Shown here one piece after another: positions 1-11,480 of a stretch of DNA of 64,000 nucleotides. The notes under the pieces were generated by a model that made no database searches, was not told where the DNA came from, and worked only from the letters and a program-made list of their open reading frames with translations. The DNA comes from Leptothrix cholodnii SP-6 (lineage in GTDB: Bacteria; Pseudomonadota; Gammaproteobacteria; Burkholderiales; Burkholderiaceae_C). The position numbers and the translations under genes are program-made. The DNA lies in the NCBI RefSeq assembly GCF_000019785.1, contig NC_010524.1, positions 806,001 through 870,000 on the forward strand, given 5' to 3'. Each line of letters opens with the position of its first letter. Positions within the stretch are counted from its first letter, which is position 1.

Positions 1-1172
1 ACTTCGGCGACGTCTCGATGAACATGCGCAACCTGCTGCGCAAGATGGGGCAGAAGAGCTTCCGGCCTGGCAAGTCGGCGGCGATGCTGATGCTCAACGC
101 CACCAGTCCCGAGACCATCAAGCTGATGCGCGCGGCGATGGTCGGCGTGGGCTTCAAGGCGCAACGCTTCGCGGTCGACCTGTTCAAGGTGATGGGGCGC
201 AAGCAGACCAGCGCGCCGCCGGCCTCGGTGGGCACGGCCCCGATCAAGGAGCAGGTGATCCACTTCATCAACAAGAAGCTGCCCGGTGGCCTGCCGAAGA
301 AGACCGCGCGAGCGCTGCTCGACATCGAGGACAAGAACTACGTCCCGATCATCCGCGACCCGAAATCGACCACGGCCGAGACCGAGGCGGTGTTCTATTT
401 CCCGGGTTGCGGCTCGGAGCGGCTGTTCAGCCAGGTCGGCCTGGCGACACAGGCGATGCTGTGGCATGCCGGCGTGCAGACGGTGCTGCCGCCGGGCTAT
501 CTGTGCTGCGGTTATCCGCAGCGCGGCAGCGGCCAGTTCGACAAGGCCGAGAAGATGATCACCGACAACCGGGTGCTGTTCCACCGGGTGGCCAACACGC
601 TGAACTACCTCGACATCAAGACGGTGGTGGTCAGCTGCGGCACCTGCTACGACCAGTTGCAGGGTTACGAGTTCGACAAGATCTTCCCGGGCTGCCGCAT
701 CATCGACATCCACGAGTACCTGCTGGAAAAGGGCATCAAGCTCGAAGGCCCGGGCAACTACCTGTTCCACGACCCCTGCCACAGCCCGATGAAGCTGCAG
801 GAGCCGATGAAGACGGTCAAGGCGCTGGTGGGCGAAGGCGTCATCAAGAGCGAACGCTGCTGCGGCGAGAGCGGCACGCTGGGTGTGAGCCGGCCGGACA
901 TCTCGACCCAGATCCGCTTCCGCAAGGAAGAGGAGGTCCGCAAGGGCGAGGCCGCGCTGCGTGCCGCCGGTCACCAGGGCGACGTCAAGATGCTGACCTC
1001 GTGCCCGAGCTGCCTGCAGGGCTTGAGCCGCTACGAGGGCGACCTCGACAACGGCCTGCTCGAGGCCGACTACATCGTGGTCGAGATGGCGCGCAAGATC
1101 CTGGGCGAGAACTGGATGCCCGATTATGTGCAGCGCGCCAACGCGGGCGGCATCGAGCGCGTGCTGGTCTGA
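1..1172 (+). CDS. Iron-sulfur/FAD oxidoreductase with CCG domains, C-terminal part
   Basis: The frame is open from the left edge (codons from base 3) to a TGA at 1170-1172, so only the last 389 residues are present and the true start lies outside. Two cysteine-rich CCG-type modules are visible: FPGCGSERL, LCCGYP and SCGTCYDQ in the first, HDPCHSP, CCGESGTLG and TSCPSCLQG in the second. Such modules bind Fe-S clusters in heterodisulfide reductase and glycolate-oxidase iron-sulfur subunits. In Burkholderiales this tail is usually fused to a long FAD-linked oxidase with a DUF3683 domain, which I infer but cannot see here. Likely a respiratory-chain linked 2-hydroxyacid or lactate-type dehydrogenase; the substrate is unknown. 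Confidence 0.75.
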   Translation, partial: FGDVSMNMRNLLRKMGQKSFRPGKSAAMLMLNATSPETIKLMRAAMVGVGFKAQRFAVDLFKVMGRKQTSAPPASVGTAPIKEQVIHFINKKLPGGLPKKTARALLDIEDKNYVPIIRDPKSTTAETEAVFYFPGCGSERLFSQVGLATQAMLWHAGVQTVLPPGYLCCGYPQRGSGQFDKAEKMITDNRVLFHRVANTLNYLDIKTVVVSCGTCYDQLQGYEFDKIFPGCRIIDIHEYLLEKGIKLEGPGNYLFHDPCHSPMKLQEPMKTVKALVGEGVIKSERCCGESGTLGVSRPDISTQIRFRKEEEVRKGEAALRAAGHQGDVKMLTSCPSCLQGLSRYEGDLDNGLLEADYIVVEMARKILGENWMPDYVQRANAGGIERVLV

Positions 1173-1178
1173 CGGCAC

Positions 1179-2885
1179 TCAGGCTGCGGCGCCCTGCGCC
1201 AGCCACGGCAAGGCGGGCAGGTCGTCCGGATCGGCGGCGGCGCTGTCCGCTGTCCGGTCTGTGCCGATCGATGCGTCCTGCAGGGTGCACATCGTGTGCA
1301 GCATCAGGGCGTCGCGGAACGCGGCCAGGTCCAGCACCTCGATGCGGGTCGGGCGTACCAGCAGTTTTTCCAGCTGCTCTGCGGCTGCTGAGGTGCCCCA
1401 GCTCAGCGTGATCGCCTGCCAGGTCCGTGCGTGCTCATCGAGGGCGCGCCCTTCCTCGGCCTGTTCGATCGACGGCACCTGCACGTTGTAGATCGCCTCG
1501 ATCTCGGCGCTGACCCGCTCGTGGTTCCAGGGTTGGTGCAGCAGCCGGTAGAGGTCGAGCAGTCGCAGCAGGATGCCGGCACTCTTGCCGACTCGGCTTT
1601 GCAAGGCGTTTTCGAGCACGGCGACGCTGGCGCCGTGATAGCCGCCCGTCGTCATCGCATCGACCTTGGCGAGCAGTTCGGTGTGGCTGATCTCGTCGAG
1701 CGCGGGCTGGCCGAAGTCGGCCTGTGACCAGCGCGACGGCGGGTTGTCCGCAGGCTCGTCCCAGGCGATCGTCTCGGCTGGGTCGGCGGTGTCGGCCGGT
1801 GGTGGCTCGGCCGCAGGTGTCGACGTGGGCGTCGGAACGGGGGCCGGAAGGGCCTCGATCGGTGCCGCCGGATGGGCGCTGCTGGCGGGTGGCGCGACGG
1901 GCAGCGGCCGCGCTGCGGGCGTGTCCGGGTGAGCCGATGTCGGGGCCGGTCTCACGACTGCAACCGGCGCATCGATGCGCGTGAAGCGGCGCAGCCGGAC
2001 TTCTCGGATCACGCGCCACAGCATGGCGGCCGTCGCCAGGCCCGCGGCCAGCGCAGCCAGGCCGCCCCAGAGTTGCCAGGTGTCTCGCTCCGCGCGTTCG
2101 AGCCGGGCGCTCATGCTGGCCAGTGCGGCGCGCGACTGGCGGAGGTCTTCGCGAACGGCCTGCATGTCCTGTTGCCAGAGTTGCACGAAGGCGTCCGTGA
2201 GCGGACTGGCGCTCTGTGGCGCCACCGTGGTGCGGGCGGCACGGTCGATCACCGCATGGGGTGATGCACCCGGTTCCTGCAACAAGGGCTTGATCGACCG
2301 CGAGGGCTCGGTCACGGCCATGACGGCCAGTTCATGGCCCGGATCCTGGTTCACCGCGGCGGCGGCTTTCGGGGACTGCGGGGCCGGTGGGATCGGCGCT
2401 TCCGAGTGTCTGGCGGGCCGTTTCGCCGACGCCGCTTTCTGCGCTTTCTGCGCTTTCTGTGTTTTCGGCGTCTTCGGTGCTGGCTGTGCAGGTGGCGGGG
2501 GCTCGGCCAGCAGCGTGAACTCGCGGATGAACGACGCGCCGCAGAGCAGGGCCACCTTGATGCGCAGGACCGGCTCTTCGATCGCCTGGGCGCTCGTCAG
2601 CGTCACCCAGGTGTGGCCTTCGCCGGCGCGCGCCGAACTGAACCAGCGCAGCGGCAGCGCGGGGGTTGCCGCATCGCCCTGCCGCAGGTCGGCCTGCAGG
2701 CAGTCGCGGCCCAGGGCGGCCGGTCCGGATTCGAAATCACGCACCCGCAAGGTCAGGCGAAGCGGCGAGCCCACGGTGGCGCGTGCCGCGCTGGTGTCGA
2801 TGGTCTGGGCCGGTGCGGCAACGGGCATGCCGAGCACCGCGACGGCCCAACCTGCTGCGATGGCGAGGATCCTGATGGACGGCAT
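1179..2885 (-). CDS. FimV-like secreted/membrane-anchored protein
   Basis: 568 residues from the ATG at 2885, chosen because it begins a good signal peptide (MPSIRILAIAAGWAVAVLGM, cleavage near APAQ); the frame is open further upstream but without signal character. The N-terminal part (about 28-120) resembles the FimV beta-rich head. An Ala/Pro/Lys-rich linker with tandem QKA repeats follows, then a short coiled coil, one membrane helix near residues 270-290 (GGLAALAAGLATAAMLW), another Pro-rich linker and a C-terminal TPR-like region (about 420-560). This layout matches FimV-family proteins involved in type IV pilus assembly and polar organisation, although no LysM motif is seen. It faces the oxidoreductase gene tail to tail. 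The family call is by architecture only. Confidence 0.55.
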   Translation of the reverse strand: MPSIRILAIAAGWAVAVLGMPVAAPAQTIDTSAARATVGSPLRLTLRVRDFESGPAALGRDCLQADLRQGDAATPALPLRWFSSARAGEGHTWVTLTSAQAIEEPVLRIKVALLCGASFIREFTLLAEPPPPAQPAPKTPKTQKAQKAQKAASAKRPARHSEAPIPPAPQSPKAAAAVNQDPGHELAVMAVTEPSRSIKPLLQEPGASPHAVIDRAARTTVAPQSASPLTDAFVQLWQQDMQAVREDLRQSRAALASMSARLERAERDTWQLWGGLAALAAGLATAAMLWRVIREVRLRRFTRIDAPVAVVRPAPTSAHPDTPAARPLPVAPPASSAHPAAPIEALPAPVPTPTSTPAAEPPPADTADPAETIAWDEPADNPPSRWSQADFGQPALDEISHTELLAKVDAMTTGGYHGASVAVLENALQSRVGKSAGILLRLLDLYRLLHQPWNHERVSAEIEAIYNVQVPSIEQAEEGRALDEHARTWQAITLSWGTSAAAEQLEKLLVRPTRIEVLDLAAFRDALMLHTMCTLQDASIGTDRTADSAAADPDDLPALPWLAQGAAA

Positions 2886-3000
2886 GTCGCTCCCCGATGT
2901 GTGCGTGTCCAGACGCCATTGGGTCGCAGCGCGCGGCCCTTGTCCACGCCGGCGAGGTGTGTCACACCTTTGGGGGATACGAACGACACCCGGAAAAGAC

Positions 3001-3033
3001 AAAACCCGCCGGGATCGGGTCCGGGCGGGTTTC
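3001..3033 (-). terminator. Rho-independent terminator of rpmB-rpmG
   Basis: An inverted repeat AAACCCGCC / GGCGGGTTT is followed on the minus strand by a T-rich run (TGTCTTTT). It lies 20 bp past the rpmG stop and would end transcription of the L28-L33 operon. Confidence 0.75.
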
Positions 3034-3053
3034 GTGTCAGGAGCCGGGCTGGA

Positions 3054-3224
3054 TCAGCGCAGCTTCACTTCCTTGTACAGCACATGCTTGCGCACCTTCG
3101 GGTCGAATTTCATGAATTCGAGCTTCTCGGGCGTGGTCTTCTTGTTCTTGTTGGTCGTGTAGAAATGACCGGTGCCCGCTGTGGACTCCAGCTTGATCTT
3201 CTCGCGTCCGCCTTTGCTTGCCAT
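3054..3224 (-). CDS. rpmG: 50S ribosomal protein L33
   Basis: 56 residues: begins [20 protein letters not shown] and ends in [11 protein letters not shown], the classic L33 pattern with the [14 protein letters not shown] core. It is a component of the large ribosomal subunit near the E site. The cysteine pairs of zinc-binding L33 forms are absent, so this is the Cys-free type. It starts 17 bp after the rpmB stop with a GAGG ribosome-binding site upstream, giving an rpmB-rpmG operon as in most proteobacteria. A terminator follows. Confidence 0.97.
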   Translation of the reverse strand: MASKGGREKIKLESTAGTGHFYTTNKNKKTTPEKLEFMKFDPKVRKHVLYKEVKLR

Positions 3225-3241
3225 GATGTTCTACCTCAGGT

Positions 3242-3475
3242 TCAGAGTTCGCCGCGCGCACGCAGGTCGGCCACGACTTGCTCGATGCCGACCTTGTCGA
3301 TCAGGCGCAGAGCGGCATTGCTGATGCGCAGACGCACCCAGCGGTTCTCGGTTTCGAGCCAGAAGCGACGGTAGTGCAGGTTCGGCAGAAAACGACGCTT
3401 GGTTTTGTTGTTGGCGTGGGAAACATTGTTCCCGACCATCGGGCCTTTACCCGTGACTTGACAGACGCGTGCCAT
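3242..3475 (-). CDS. rpmB: 50S ribosomal protein L28
   Basis: 77 residues starting [20 protein letters not shown], followed by the conserved [12 protein letters not shown] and the [12 protein letters not shown] region; full family length. The start is the ATG at 3475, which matches the universal MARVC N-terminus; upstream in-frame codons have no family match. First gene of the rpmB-rpmG operon. The 260 bp between it and trxB hold no gene that I can recognise and should contain the operon promoter. Confidence 0.97.
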   Translation of the reverse strand: MARVCQVTGKGPMVGNNVSHANNKTKRRFLPNLHYRRFWLETENRWVRLRISNAALRLIDKVGIEQVVADLRARGEL

Positions 3476-3735
3476 GACGCTTCTCCAGACTGATGAATCG
3501 ATACGGTGAACAGCGCAAGCCATGCCGCATGGCGCAAATCCGGACAACGAGTGCTGTGCGGATCTGCACTTATGAACAGTGAACCGGTTCAGGAACCGGG
3601 CCGCTGTCTGGCTTGATGGTCACCCCTCCGCCGTCGGTCGCTGCTGCTGTTGTGTCGGCAGCAGTTCATTTGAACGGCGGGTCTCATGACGGCAAAACGA
3701 AGATTATAGCCAGATCCGACCCGGCATCTTCGGGA

Positions 3736-5010
<1,275 letters not shown>

Positions 5011-5679
5011 ATGGCAATGCTCTCGAACCTCGACTTGATCCGGCGCGTGCCGCTGTTTTCAATGCTCACCAATGAGCAGGCACAGACGATCGCGGACGGC
5101 GTGGTCAAACGCCGCTATCGCCGCGGCGAAATCATCGTTGAACAAGGCCGCAAGTCGGATGCCTTGTTCATCTTGCTCAGCGGCCGCGCACGGGTCATCA
5201 CGTCGGACTCGCGTGGTCGCGAAGTGATCCTGGCGGTGCTGGAGGCCGGCGACTACCTCGGCGAGATGAGCCTGATCGACAACGAGCCGCATTCGGCCAC
5301 CGTGCGCGCCGAGGTGCAGACCGATGTGCTGGTGCTGGCACGCAGCGAGTTCGGGGCCTGTCTGCCCGAGAACTCCAGCCTGTCGTACGCGATCCTGCGC
5401 GGCCTGGTCGGCCGCCTGCGCAACGCCGACCGCCAGATCGAGTCGCTCGCGCTGCTCGACGTCTACGGCCGGGTCGCGCGTGCGCTGCTCGACATGGCGC
5501 AGGACGAAGAAGGCCAGCGCATGATCCGCAGCAAGGTCTCGCGCCAGGATCTGGCCAAGGTGGTCGGCGCCTCGCGCGAGATGGTCAGCCGCGTCATGAA
5601 GGACCTCGAGGAGCGCGGCCTGATCGAGACCCAGGAAAACGGCTGGGTCGTCCTGACCGACCGCCTGACGACGCAGTAA
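5011..5679 (+). CDS. Crp/Fnr family transcriptional regulator
   Basis: 222 residues. An N-terminal cyclic-nucleotide-binding type beta barrel (about 20-125, with GDYLGEMSLIDNEPHSATV) is followed by a dimer helix and a C-terminal winged helix-turn-helix (SRQDLAKVVGASREMVSRVM). The phosphate-binding cassette has GEMSLID...SATV but not the full RTA(S/T) of true CRP, and there are no N-terminal cysteines for an FNR-type Fe-S cluster, so the ligand is not predictable. The ATG at 5011 was preferred over the TTG at 5008 and the ATG at 5017 because GCAGGAG lies about 7 bp upstream. Probably monocistronic, 110 bp before ftsK. Confidence 0.88.
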   Translation: MAMLSNLDLIRRVPLFSMLTNEQAQTIADGVVKRRYRRGEIIVEQGRKSDALFILLSGRARVITSDSRGREVILAVLEAGDYLGEMSLIDNEPHSATVRAEVQTDVLVLARSEFGACLPENSSLSYAILRGLVGRLRNADRQIESLALLDVYGRVARALLDMAQDEEGQRMIRSKVSRQDLAKVVGASREMVSRVMKDLEERGLIETQENGWVVLTDRLTTQ

Positions 5680-5790
5680 GCGTCGCATCGCGCCGACGCG
5701 CAACCCGCCCGCCTGGCCTCGGCCGCGGGGTCCGGGCCCGACTCGTCGGCGCCGCATTCAGCCCCGGCGCGATCGTCCACAATCACGTGC

Positions 5791-8202
5791 ATGACGTATC
5801 CGCTCGGTTCGCTGCGCTCGGCGGCTTCCGCTGAAGCTGCCGGCGCCCCCACTCCCCCGTTGCCTGCCCGACCGGTTCCGCGCTGGAAGCTGCAGATCGG
5901 CATCGCCCTGGGCGCGACGATCTGGCTGCTGTGGCTGATGGCCCTGCTCAGCCACCACCCTGGTGACTGGGCGTTCTCGACCTCCGGCGATGGCGAGCCG
6001 CTGCGCAACCGCGTGGGCGCGCTCGGCGCGTGGTGGTCCGACCTGTCCTACGTGACGCTGGGCCTGTCGGTCTGGTGGTGCCTGCTGTTCATGCTGCGTG
6101 GCTGGCTGGCGCTGGTGGCGCAGTCGTTGCGCCTGGACAGCCCGTCCGACCCGGAGGGCGCCATGGTCTGGCGGCCGCAGTGGCTGGCCTGGCTCGGTCT
6201 GCTGCTGCTGCTGATGGCCAGCTGTGCACTCGAGTGGACCCGCCTCTACCGGTTCGAGGCCGGCCTTGCGGGCTCCCACGCGGGCGGCATGCTGGGCGCC
6301 ACGCTGGGGCCGGTGAGCATGAAGTGGCTCGGGTTCGCGGGCAGCGGTGTCGCCTGGATCGTCGTGCTGCTGATCGGGCTGTCGTGGGCGTTCCGCTTCT
6401 CGTGGGTGGTGATGGCCGAGCGCATCGGCGCCGCCGTCGAAGGCCTGCGCGAGCGCCGCGTCGAGCGCCTCGAGCGCGCCGAGGACGAGCGCATCGGCCA
6501 GCGCGCCCAGCGCGAACGCGAACGCGGGGTCGAGGTCGAGCGGGTGGCCGAGGCCGAGCGCCACATCGCCGAGCATCAGCTGCCGGTGCTGGTCGAGCTG
6601 CCGACGCTGACCGAGACCGCGCTCGCACCGGGCCTGCCCGCCGCACCGGCGATGCCGGCGGCGCCTGCCGTGACGGAGCGCCAGAAACCGCTGTTCGTCG
6701 AGCTCGAGAACACCCGGCTGCCGCAGGTCGACCTGCTCGATGCGGCACCCGCGACCCGGGTCGAGACCGTCACGCCCGAGTCGATCGAGATGACCAGCCG
6801 GCTGATCGAGAAGAAGCTCAAGGACTTCGGCGTCGAGGTGCGGGTGGTGATGGCCCAGCCCGGCCCGGTGATCACGCGCTACGAGATCGAGCCGGCGGTG
6901 GGCGTGAAGGGCTCGCAGGTCGTCAACCTGGCCAAGGACCTGGCGCGCTCGCTGAGCCTGGTGTCGATCCGCGTGGTCGAGATCATCCCCGGCAAGACGA
7001 CGATGGCGCTCGAACTGCCCAACGCGCGGCGCCTGACGATCCGCCTGGCCGAGATCCTCGGCTCGCAGGTCTACGACGACGCCACCTCGCAGCTCACGAT
7101 CGGCCTGGGCAAGGACATCGTCGGCGCACCGGTCGTCGCCGACCTGGCCAAGATGCCGCACGTGCTGGTGGCCGGCACCACCGGTTCGGGCAAGTCGGTG
7201 GGCATCAACGCGATGATCCTGAGCCTGCTCTACAAGGCCGAGGCGCGCGACGTGCGGCTGATCCTGATCGACCCGAAGATGCTCGAGATGAGCGTCTACG
7301 AAGGCATCCCGCACCTGCTGGCTCCCGTCGTCACCGACATGAAGCAGGCCGGCAACGCGCTCAACTGGTGCGTGGCCGAGATGGAGCGGCGCTACAAGCT
7401 GCTCAGCAAGATGGGCGTGCGCAACCTCGCCGGCTACAACAAGAAGATCGCCGAGGCCACCGCGCACGGCGAGCTGATCCCGAACCCCTTCAGCCTGACG
7501 CCCGAGGCCCCCGAGCCGCTCGACCGCCTGCCGCAGATCGTGGTCGTGATCGACGAGCTGGCCGACCTGATGATGGTGGTCGGCAAGAAGATCGAGGAGC
7601 TGATCGCGCGCCTGGCGCAGAAGGCGCGTGCCTCGGGCATCCACCTGATCCTGGCGACGCAGCGGCCCAGCGTGGACGTCATCACCGGCCTGATCAAGGC
7701 CAACATCCCGACGCGGATCTCGTTCCAGGTCAGCAGCAAGATCGACAGCCGCACCATCCTCGACCAGATGGGCGCCGAGGCGCTGCTCGGCCAGGGCGAC
7801 ATGCTGTATCTGTCGCCCGGCACCGGCCTGCCGGTGCGCGTGCACGGCGCCTTCGTCAGCGACGACGAGGTGCACCGCGTCGTCAGCTACCTCAAGACCC
7901 AGGGCGAGCCCAACTACATCGAAGGCATCCTCGAAGGCGGCGTGCTCGACGGCGAAGGTGGCGATGGCGCCGAAGGCGGAGCCGGCGCCGCCGGCGGCGA
8001 GGCCGACCCGATGTACGACCAGGCCGTGGCCGTGGTGCTGCAGCATCGTCGGGCCTCGATCTCGCTGGTGCAGCGCCACCTGCGCATCGGCTACAACCGT
8101 GCCGCGCGCCTGCTCGAGCAGATGGAGCAGTCCGGCCTGGTCTCGAGCATGGCCACCAACGGCAACCGCGACATCCTCGTGCCGCCACGCCCCACCGAAT
8201 GA
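5791..8202 (+). CDS. ftsK: DNA translocase FtsK
   Basis: 803 residues. N-terminal membrane helices fall at about 32-55, 80-100, 128-150 and 180-205, followed by a charged Arg/Glu-rich linker, the alpha-beta ATPase motor (Walker [13 protein letters not shown] near residue 460, Walker [15 protein letters not shown] near 583) and a C-terminal gamma winged-helix domain ([20 protein letters not shown]). FtsK pumps chromosome ends through the septum and activates XerCD at dif by reading KOPS sequences. The short linker gives a length typical of betaproteobacterial FtsK. It overlaps lolA by 4 bp (ATGA), so the two are probably translationally coupled. Confidence 0.96.
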   Translation: MTYPLGSLRSAASAEAAGAPTPPLPARPVPRWKLQIGIALGATIWLLWLMALLSHHPGDWAFSTSGDGEPLRNRVGALGAWWSDLSYVTLGLSVWWCLLFMLRGWLALVAQSLRLDSPSDPEGAMVWRPQWLAWLGLLLLLMASCALEWTRLYRFEAGLAGSHAGGMLGATLGPVSMKWLGFAGSGVAWIVVLLIGLSWAFRFSWVVMAERIGAAVEGLRERRVERLERAEDERIGQRAQRERERGVEVERVAEAERHIAEHQLPVLVELPTLTETALAPGLPAAPAMPAAPAVTERQKPLFVELENTRLPQVDLLDAAPATRVETVTPESIEMTSRLIEKKLKDFGVEVRVVMAQPGPVITRYEIEPAVGVKGSQVVNLAKDLARSLSLVSIRVVEIIPGKTTMALELPNARRLTIRLAEILGSQVYDDATSQLTIGLGKDIVGAPVVADLAKMPHVLVAGTTGSGKSVGINAMILSLLYKAEARDVRLILIDPKMLEMSVYEGIPHLLAPVVTDMKQAGNALNWCVAEMERRYKLLSKMGVRNLAGYNKKIAEATAHGELIPNPFSLTPEAPEPLDRLPQIVVVIDELADLMMVVGKKIEELIARLAQKARASGIHLILATQRPSVDVITGLIKANIPTRISFQVSSKIDSRTILDQMGAEALLGQGDMLYLSPGTGLPVRVHGAFVSDDEVHRVVSYLKTQGEPNYIEGILEGGVLDGEGGDGAEGGAGAAGGEADPMYDQAVAVVLQHRRASISLVQRHLRIGYNRAARLLEQMEQSGLVSSMATNGNRDILVPPRPTE

Positions 8203-8870
8203 ACCCACCCATGCCAGGCCCTCGTTTCCTCATGTCCTCCGCACGCCGCCGTGCGCTCGGTTTTTCGTTTCAGGCGCTGCTGCTGTGCGCGGCCGGCTGG
8301 CATGGCGCGGCGCAGGCCGACGGCGTGTCGGCCCTGCGCGACTTCGTGCAGAACGTGCAGTCCGGTCGTGCCACCTTCAACCAGACCGTCACATCGCCCG
8401 ACGGCGCGAAGAAAAAGACCTCCACCGGCAGCTTCGAGTTCCTGCGCCCGAACCGCTTCCGCTTCGACTACACCAAGCCCTACGAGCAGCAGATCGTGGC
8501 CGACGGCGTGAAGGTCTGGCTGCATGACGTCGACCTGAACCAGGTCACCGTGCGGCCGTTCGACCAGGCGCTCGGCAGCACGCCGGCGGCGCTGCTGGCC
8601 GGTGCGTCGATCGAACGCGATTTCACGCTCGCCAACCTGCCCGAAGAGGCCGGCCTGCAATGGGTGCAGGCGCTGCCCAAGGCCCGCGAGGGCAGCATCC
8701 GCAGCCTGCGCGTGGCGTTTCGCGGCAAGGATCTGGCGGCGTTCGAGATCACCGATGCCTTCGGCCAGCGCTCGCGGCTGGACTTCAACCGCTTCGAGGG
8801 CAACGCGGCCGTGCCCGCTGCACGTTTCAAGTTCGTCGCGCCGGCCGGGGCCGATGTGCTGCAGCAGTGA
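8199..8870 (+). CDS. lolA: Outer-membrane lipoprotein carrier protein LolA
   Basis: Periplasmic chaperone that takes lipoproteins from the LolCDE complex to LolB. 223 residues if the ATG overlapping the ftsK stop is used; later in-frame ATGs at 8211 and 8232 are possible. A signal peptide ends near [13 protein letters not shown], and the mature part starts with the typical [19 protein letters not shown]. The motifs [15 protein letters not shown] and [15 protein letters not shown] fit the LolA half-barrel. The ftsK-lolA-rarA order is widely conserved in proteobacteria and supports the call. Confidence 0.93.
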   Translation: MNPPMPGPRFLMSSARRRALGFSFQALLLCAAGWHGAAQADGVSALRDFVQNVQSGRATFNQTVTSPDGAKKKTSTGSFEFLRPNRFRFDYTKPYEQQIVADGVKVWLHDVDLNQVTVRPFDQALGSTPAALLAGASIERDFTLANLPEEAGLQWVQALPKAREGSIRSLRVAFRGKDLAAFEITDAFGQRSRLDFNRFEGNAAVPAARFKFVAPAGADVLQQ

Positions 8871-8920
8871 TGACGCCGATGGCTGCGGCTGATCCGCGCC
8901 GGCCCTGATCGCGTGGCCCC

Positions 8921-10264
8921 GTGAGCGACCTGTTCGACGCCCACCCCGCGCCGCCGCAGCCGGCCGGCGCAGCGGCCGCGCGCCCGGCCTACGCGCCGCT
9001 GGCCGAGCGCCTGCGTCCGCGCACGCTCGACGAGGTGATCGGCCAGTACGACCTGCTCGACGCCGGCAAGCCGCTGCGGGTGGCGTTCGAATCGCGCCAG
9101 CCGCATTCGATGATCCTGTGGGGCCCGCCGGGTGTGGGCAAGACCACGCTGGCGCGGCTGATGGCCGATGCCTTCGACGCCCAGTTCGTGCAGATCTCGG
9201 CGGTGCTGGGTGGCGTCAAGGAGATCCGCGAGGCGGTCGAGCAGGCGCGGGTGGCGCAGGCACAGGGGCGGCGCTGCATCGTCTTCGTCGACGAGGTGCA
9301 CCGCTTCAACAAGTCGCAGCAGGACGCGTTTCTGCCGCATGTCGAGTCGGGCCTGTTCACCTTCATCGGCGCGACCACCGAGAACCCGTCGTTCGAGGTC
9401 AACTCGGCGCTGCTCTCGCGTGCCACCGTGCACGTGCTGCAGCCGATCGGCGAGGACGACCTGCGCCTGCTGCTCGAGCGCGCCTGCGCCACGCTGGCCG
9501 CGCTGGCGCCGCAGGCGAGCGCCGTGACGCGGCTGATCGCCTATGCCGATGGCGACGCGCGGCGCCTGCTCAACACCTACGAAAACGTCGTGCAGATGGT
9601 CGGCCCCGGCGCGGTGATCGACGAGGCCGTGCTCGAGCGCTGCCTGGGCGCCCAGCTGCGCCGCTACGACAAGGGCGGCGAGCAGTTCTACGACACCATC
9701 TCGGCGCTGCACAAGTCGGTGCGCGGCAGCGATCCGGATGCGGCGCTGTACTGGTTCGTGCGCATGCTCGATGGCGGCGTCGATGCGCGCTACATCGTGC
9801 GCCGGCTGGTCCGCATGGCCAGCGAGGACATCGGCCTGGCCGACCCGCGTGCGCTGCGCCTGTGCCTCGACGCCGCCGAGACCTACGAGCGACTGGGCTC
9901 GCCCGAGGGCGAACTGGCGCTGGCCGAGGCGGTGGTCTACCTGGCGGTGGCGCCCAAGTCGAACGCGGTCTACACGGCGTACAAGGCCGCCCGCGCCTTC
10001 GTGCAGAAGGACGGCACCCGCGCGGTGCCCCTGCACCTGCGCAATGCGCCGACCGCGCTGATGAAGCAGCTCGACTACGGCCGCGACTACCGCTACGCCC
10101 ACGACGAGGCCGATGCCTATGCGGCCGGCGAGCGCTACTTCCCGGATGCGCTCGATCCGCCGCCGCGTTTTTACGAGCCGGCGCCGCGCGGGCTCGAGAT
10201 CAAGATCGGCGACAAGCTGGCGCAATTGCGCGAGCGCGACGCGCAGGCGAAGAAAGCTCGCTGA
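8921..10264 (+). CDS. rarA: Replication-associated recombination protein A (RarA/MgsA)
   Basis: 447 residues from a GTG start. It is an AAA+ ATPase of the clamp-loader clade acting at stalled replication forks. Walker A is WGPPGVGKTTLARL near residue 68, the Walker B region is VFVDEVHRFNKSQQDAFLPH, and a sensor 1 region is GATTENPSFEVNSALLSRA. The C-terminal MgsA tetramerisation region follows (SALHKSVRGSDPDAALYW; SEDIGLADPRAL). Full length for the family. It begins 50 bp after lolA and probably shares that transcript. Confidence 0.95.
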   Translation: MSDLFDAHPAPPQPAGAAAARPAYAPLAERLRPRTLDEVIGQYDLLDAGKPLRVAFESRQPHSMILWGPPGVGKTTLARLMADAFDAQFVQISAVLGGVKEIREAVEQARVAQAQGRRCIVFVDEVHRFNKSQQDAFLPHVESGLFTFIGATTENPSFEVNSALLSRATVHVLQPIGEDDLRLLLERACATLAALAPQASAVTRLIAYADGDARRLLNTYENVVQMVGPGAVIDEAVLERCLGAQLRRYDKGGEQFYDTISALHKSVRGSDPDAALYWFVRMLDGGVDARYIVRRLVRMASEDIGLADPRALRLCLDAAETYERLGSPEGELALAEAVVYLAVAPKSNAVYTAYKAARAFVQKDGTRAVPLHLRNAPTALMKQLDYGRDYRYAHDEADAYAAGERYFPDALDPPPRFYEPAPRGLEIKIGDKLAQLRERDAQAKKAR

Positions 10265-10528
10265 AGCCCGTTTCTGACCGAACGCAAACGAGGCACATCT
10301 GAGGAAAGTACGAATCTTTCTCAGGTAGGGGCGAGCCTAGAATCCGCGGCGCTCGATGACGGCTGCGTGACCCATGTGTTGCATGGGTTGCGTCTGCCCG
10401 ACCCAAGAGCAGCGACGCGGCGTGCCGACACATTGGCACGGGCGTTGCGTCAGACGGCGGAGGCCATGAGCCCACCCGCATCTCGAAAAGGGCGGGGCCC
10501 CAAGCGCCGCGACACAGGAGACTTCTGG
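10265..10528. other. Intergenic region rarA / livH
   Basis: 264 bp without a convincing gene. An imperfect inverted repeat (CTGAGgAAAG / CTTTCTCAG, 10299-10324) lies 35 bp after rarA but lacks a T tract, so it is a weak terminator candidate. A TAGAAT hexamer at 10338-10343 could be a -10 element, but no good -35 is seen. The frame of livH is open upstream through this region but shows no conserved protein; the ACAGGAG at 10514-10520 supports the start at 10529. Confidence 0.35.
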
Positions 10529-11464
10529 ATGGATACCTTCGTACAACAGATCATCAACGGTCTGGTGCTGGGCAGCATGTATGCGCTCGTGGCACTGGGC
10601 TACACGATGGTCTACGGCATCATCAGCCTGATCAACTTCGCCCACGGCGAGGTCCTGATGGTCGGCGCCATGGTCAGCTGGACCGTCGCCACCGCGTTTC
10701 AGGATGCCGGCATCGCCGCGCCCGGCTGGGTGATCCTGCTGATCTCGATGGTGGCCGCCATCATCGTCTGCTCGGCGCTCAACTACACGATCGAGAAGGT
10801 CGCCTACCGGCCGCTGCGCAATGCGCCGCGGCTGGCGCCGCTGATCACCGCGATGGGCATGAGCCTGCTGCTGCAGACGCTGGCGATGATCATCTGGAAG
10901 CCCAACCCCAAACCCTATCCGCAGCTGATCCCGGCCGAGATCTTCTTCCTGTGGGAAGACGGCCCGGTCATCACGCTGACGCAGGTGCTGATCCTGGTCA
11001 CCACCGCCGTCGTGCTCGCCGGCCTGCTGTACCTGGTCAACAAGACCAAGCTCGGCCGCGCCATGCGCGCCACCGCCGAGAACCCGCGCGTGGCCGGCCT
11101 GATGGGCGTGCGCCCCGACCACATCATCAGCGCCACCTTCATCATCGGCGCGGCGCTCGCCGCCATCGCCGGCATCATGTGGGCGGCCAACTACGGCACG
11201 CTGCAGCACAGCATGGGCTTCATGCCGGGCCTGAAGGCCTTCACCGCCGCGGTGTTCGGCGGCATCGGCAACCTGACCGGCGCGATGGTCGGCGGCGTGC
11301 TGCTGGGCCTGATCGAGGCGATCGGCGCGGGCTACCTCGGCGACCTCACCGGCGGCCTGTTCGGCAGCCACTACGTCGAGATCTTCGCCTTCCTGGTGCT
11401 GATCCTGGTGCTCACGCTGCGCCCGAGCGGCCTGATGGGCGAACGTGTGGCCGATCGCGCCTGA
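10529..11464 (+). CDS. livH: Branched-chain amino-acid ABC transporter permease LivH
   Basis: 311 residues, with about eight membrane helices and the LivH signature near the N-terminus (GLVLGSMYALVALGYTMVYG, then INFAHGEVLMVGA). The C-terminus ends LTLRPSGLMGE, as usual in LivH. It forms the inner-membrane channel with LivM. The start at 10529 has a strong ribosome-binding site (ACAGGAG). First gene of livH-livM-livG-livF; the stop and the livM start are 16 bp apart. No substrate-binding protein is encoded beside it. Confidence 0.93.
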   Translation: MDTFVQQIINGLVLGSMYALVALGYTMVYGIISLINFAHGEVLMVGAMVSWTVATAFQDAGIAAPGWVILLISMVAAIIVCSALNYTIEKVAYRPLRNAPRLAPLITAMGMSLLLQTLAMIIWKPNPKPYPQLIPAEIFFLWEDGPVITLTQVLILVTTAVVLAGLLYLVNKTKLGRAMRATAENPRVAGLMGVRPDHIISATFIIGAALAAIAGIMWAANYGTLQHSMGFMPGLKAFTAAVFGGIGNLTGAMVGGVLLGLIEAIGAGYLGDLTGGLFGSHYVEIFAFLVLILVLTLRPSGLMGERVADRA

Positions 11465-11480
11465 GCCCGGAGACCCCGAC

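Noticed and set aside
6030..8198. Plus-strand frame leading into lolA from inside ftsK
   Set aside because: Only the last 223 codons match a protein (LolA); the upstream part is an out-of-frame reading of ftsK.
5758..8208. Very long open frame (over 800 codons) on the minus strand across ftsK
   Set aside because: It is antisense to a clear ftsK gene, is His/Asp/Arg/Gln-rich as expected for the complement of high-GC coding DNA, and has no recognisable motif.
8480..10225. Minus-strand open frame of about 580 codons over lolA and rarA
   Set aside because: Composition artefact of high-GC codon bias; no domain, no start signals, and the plus-strand genes are certain.
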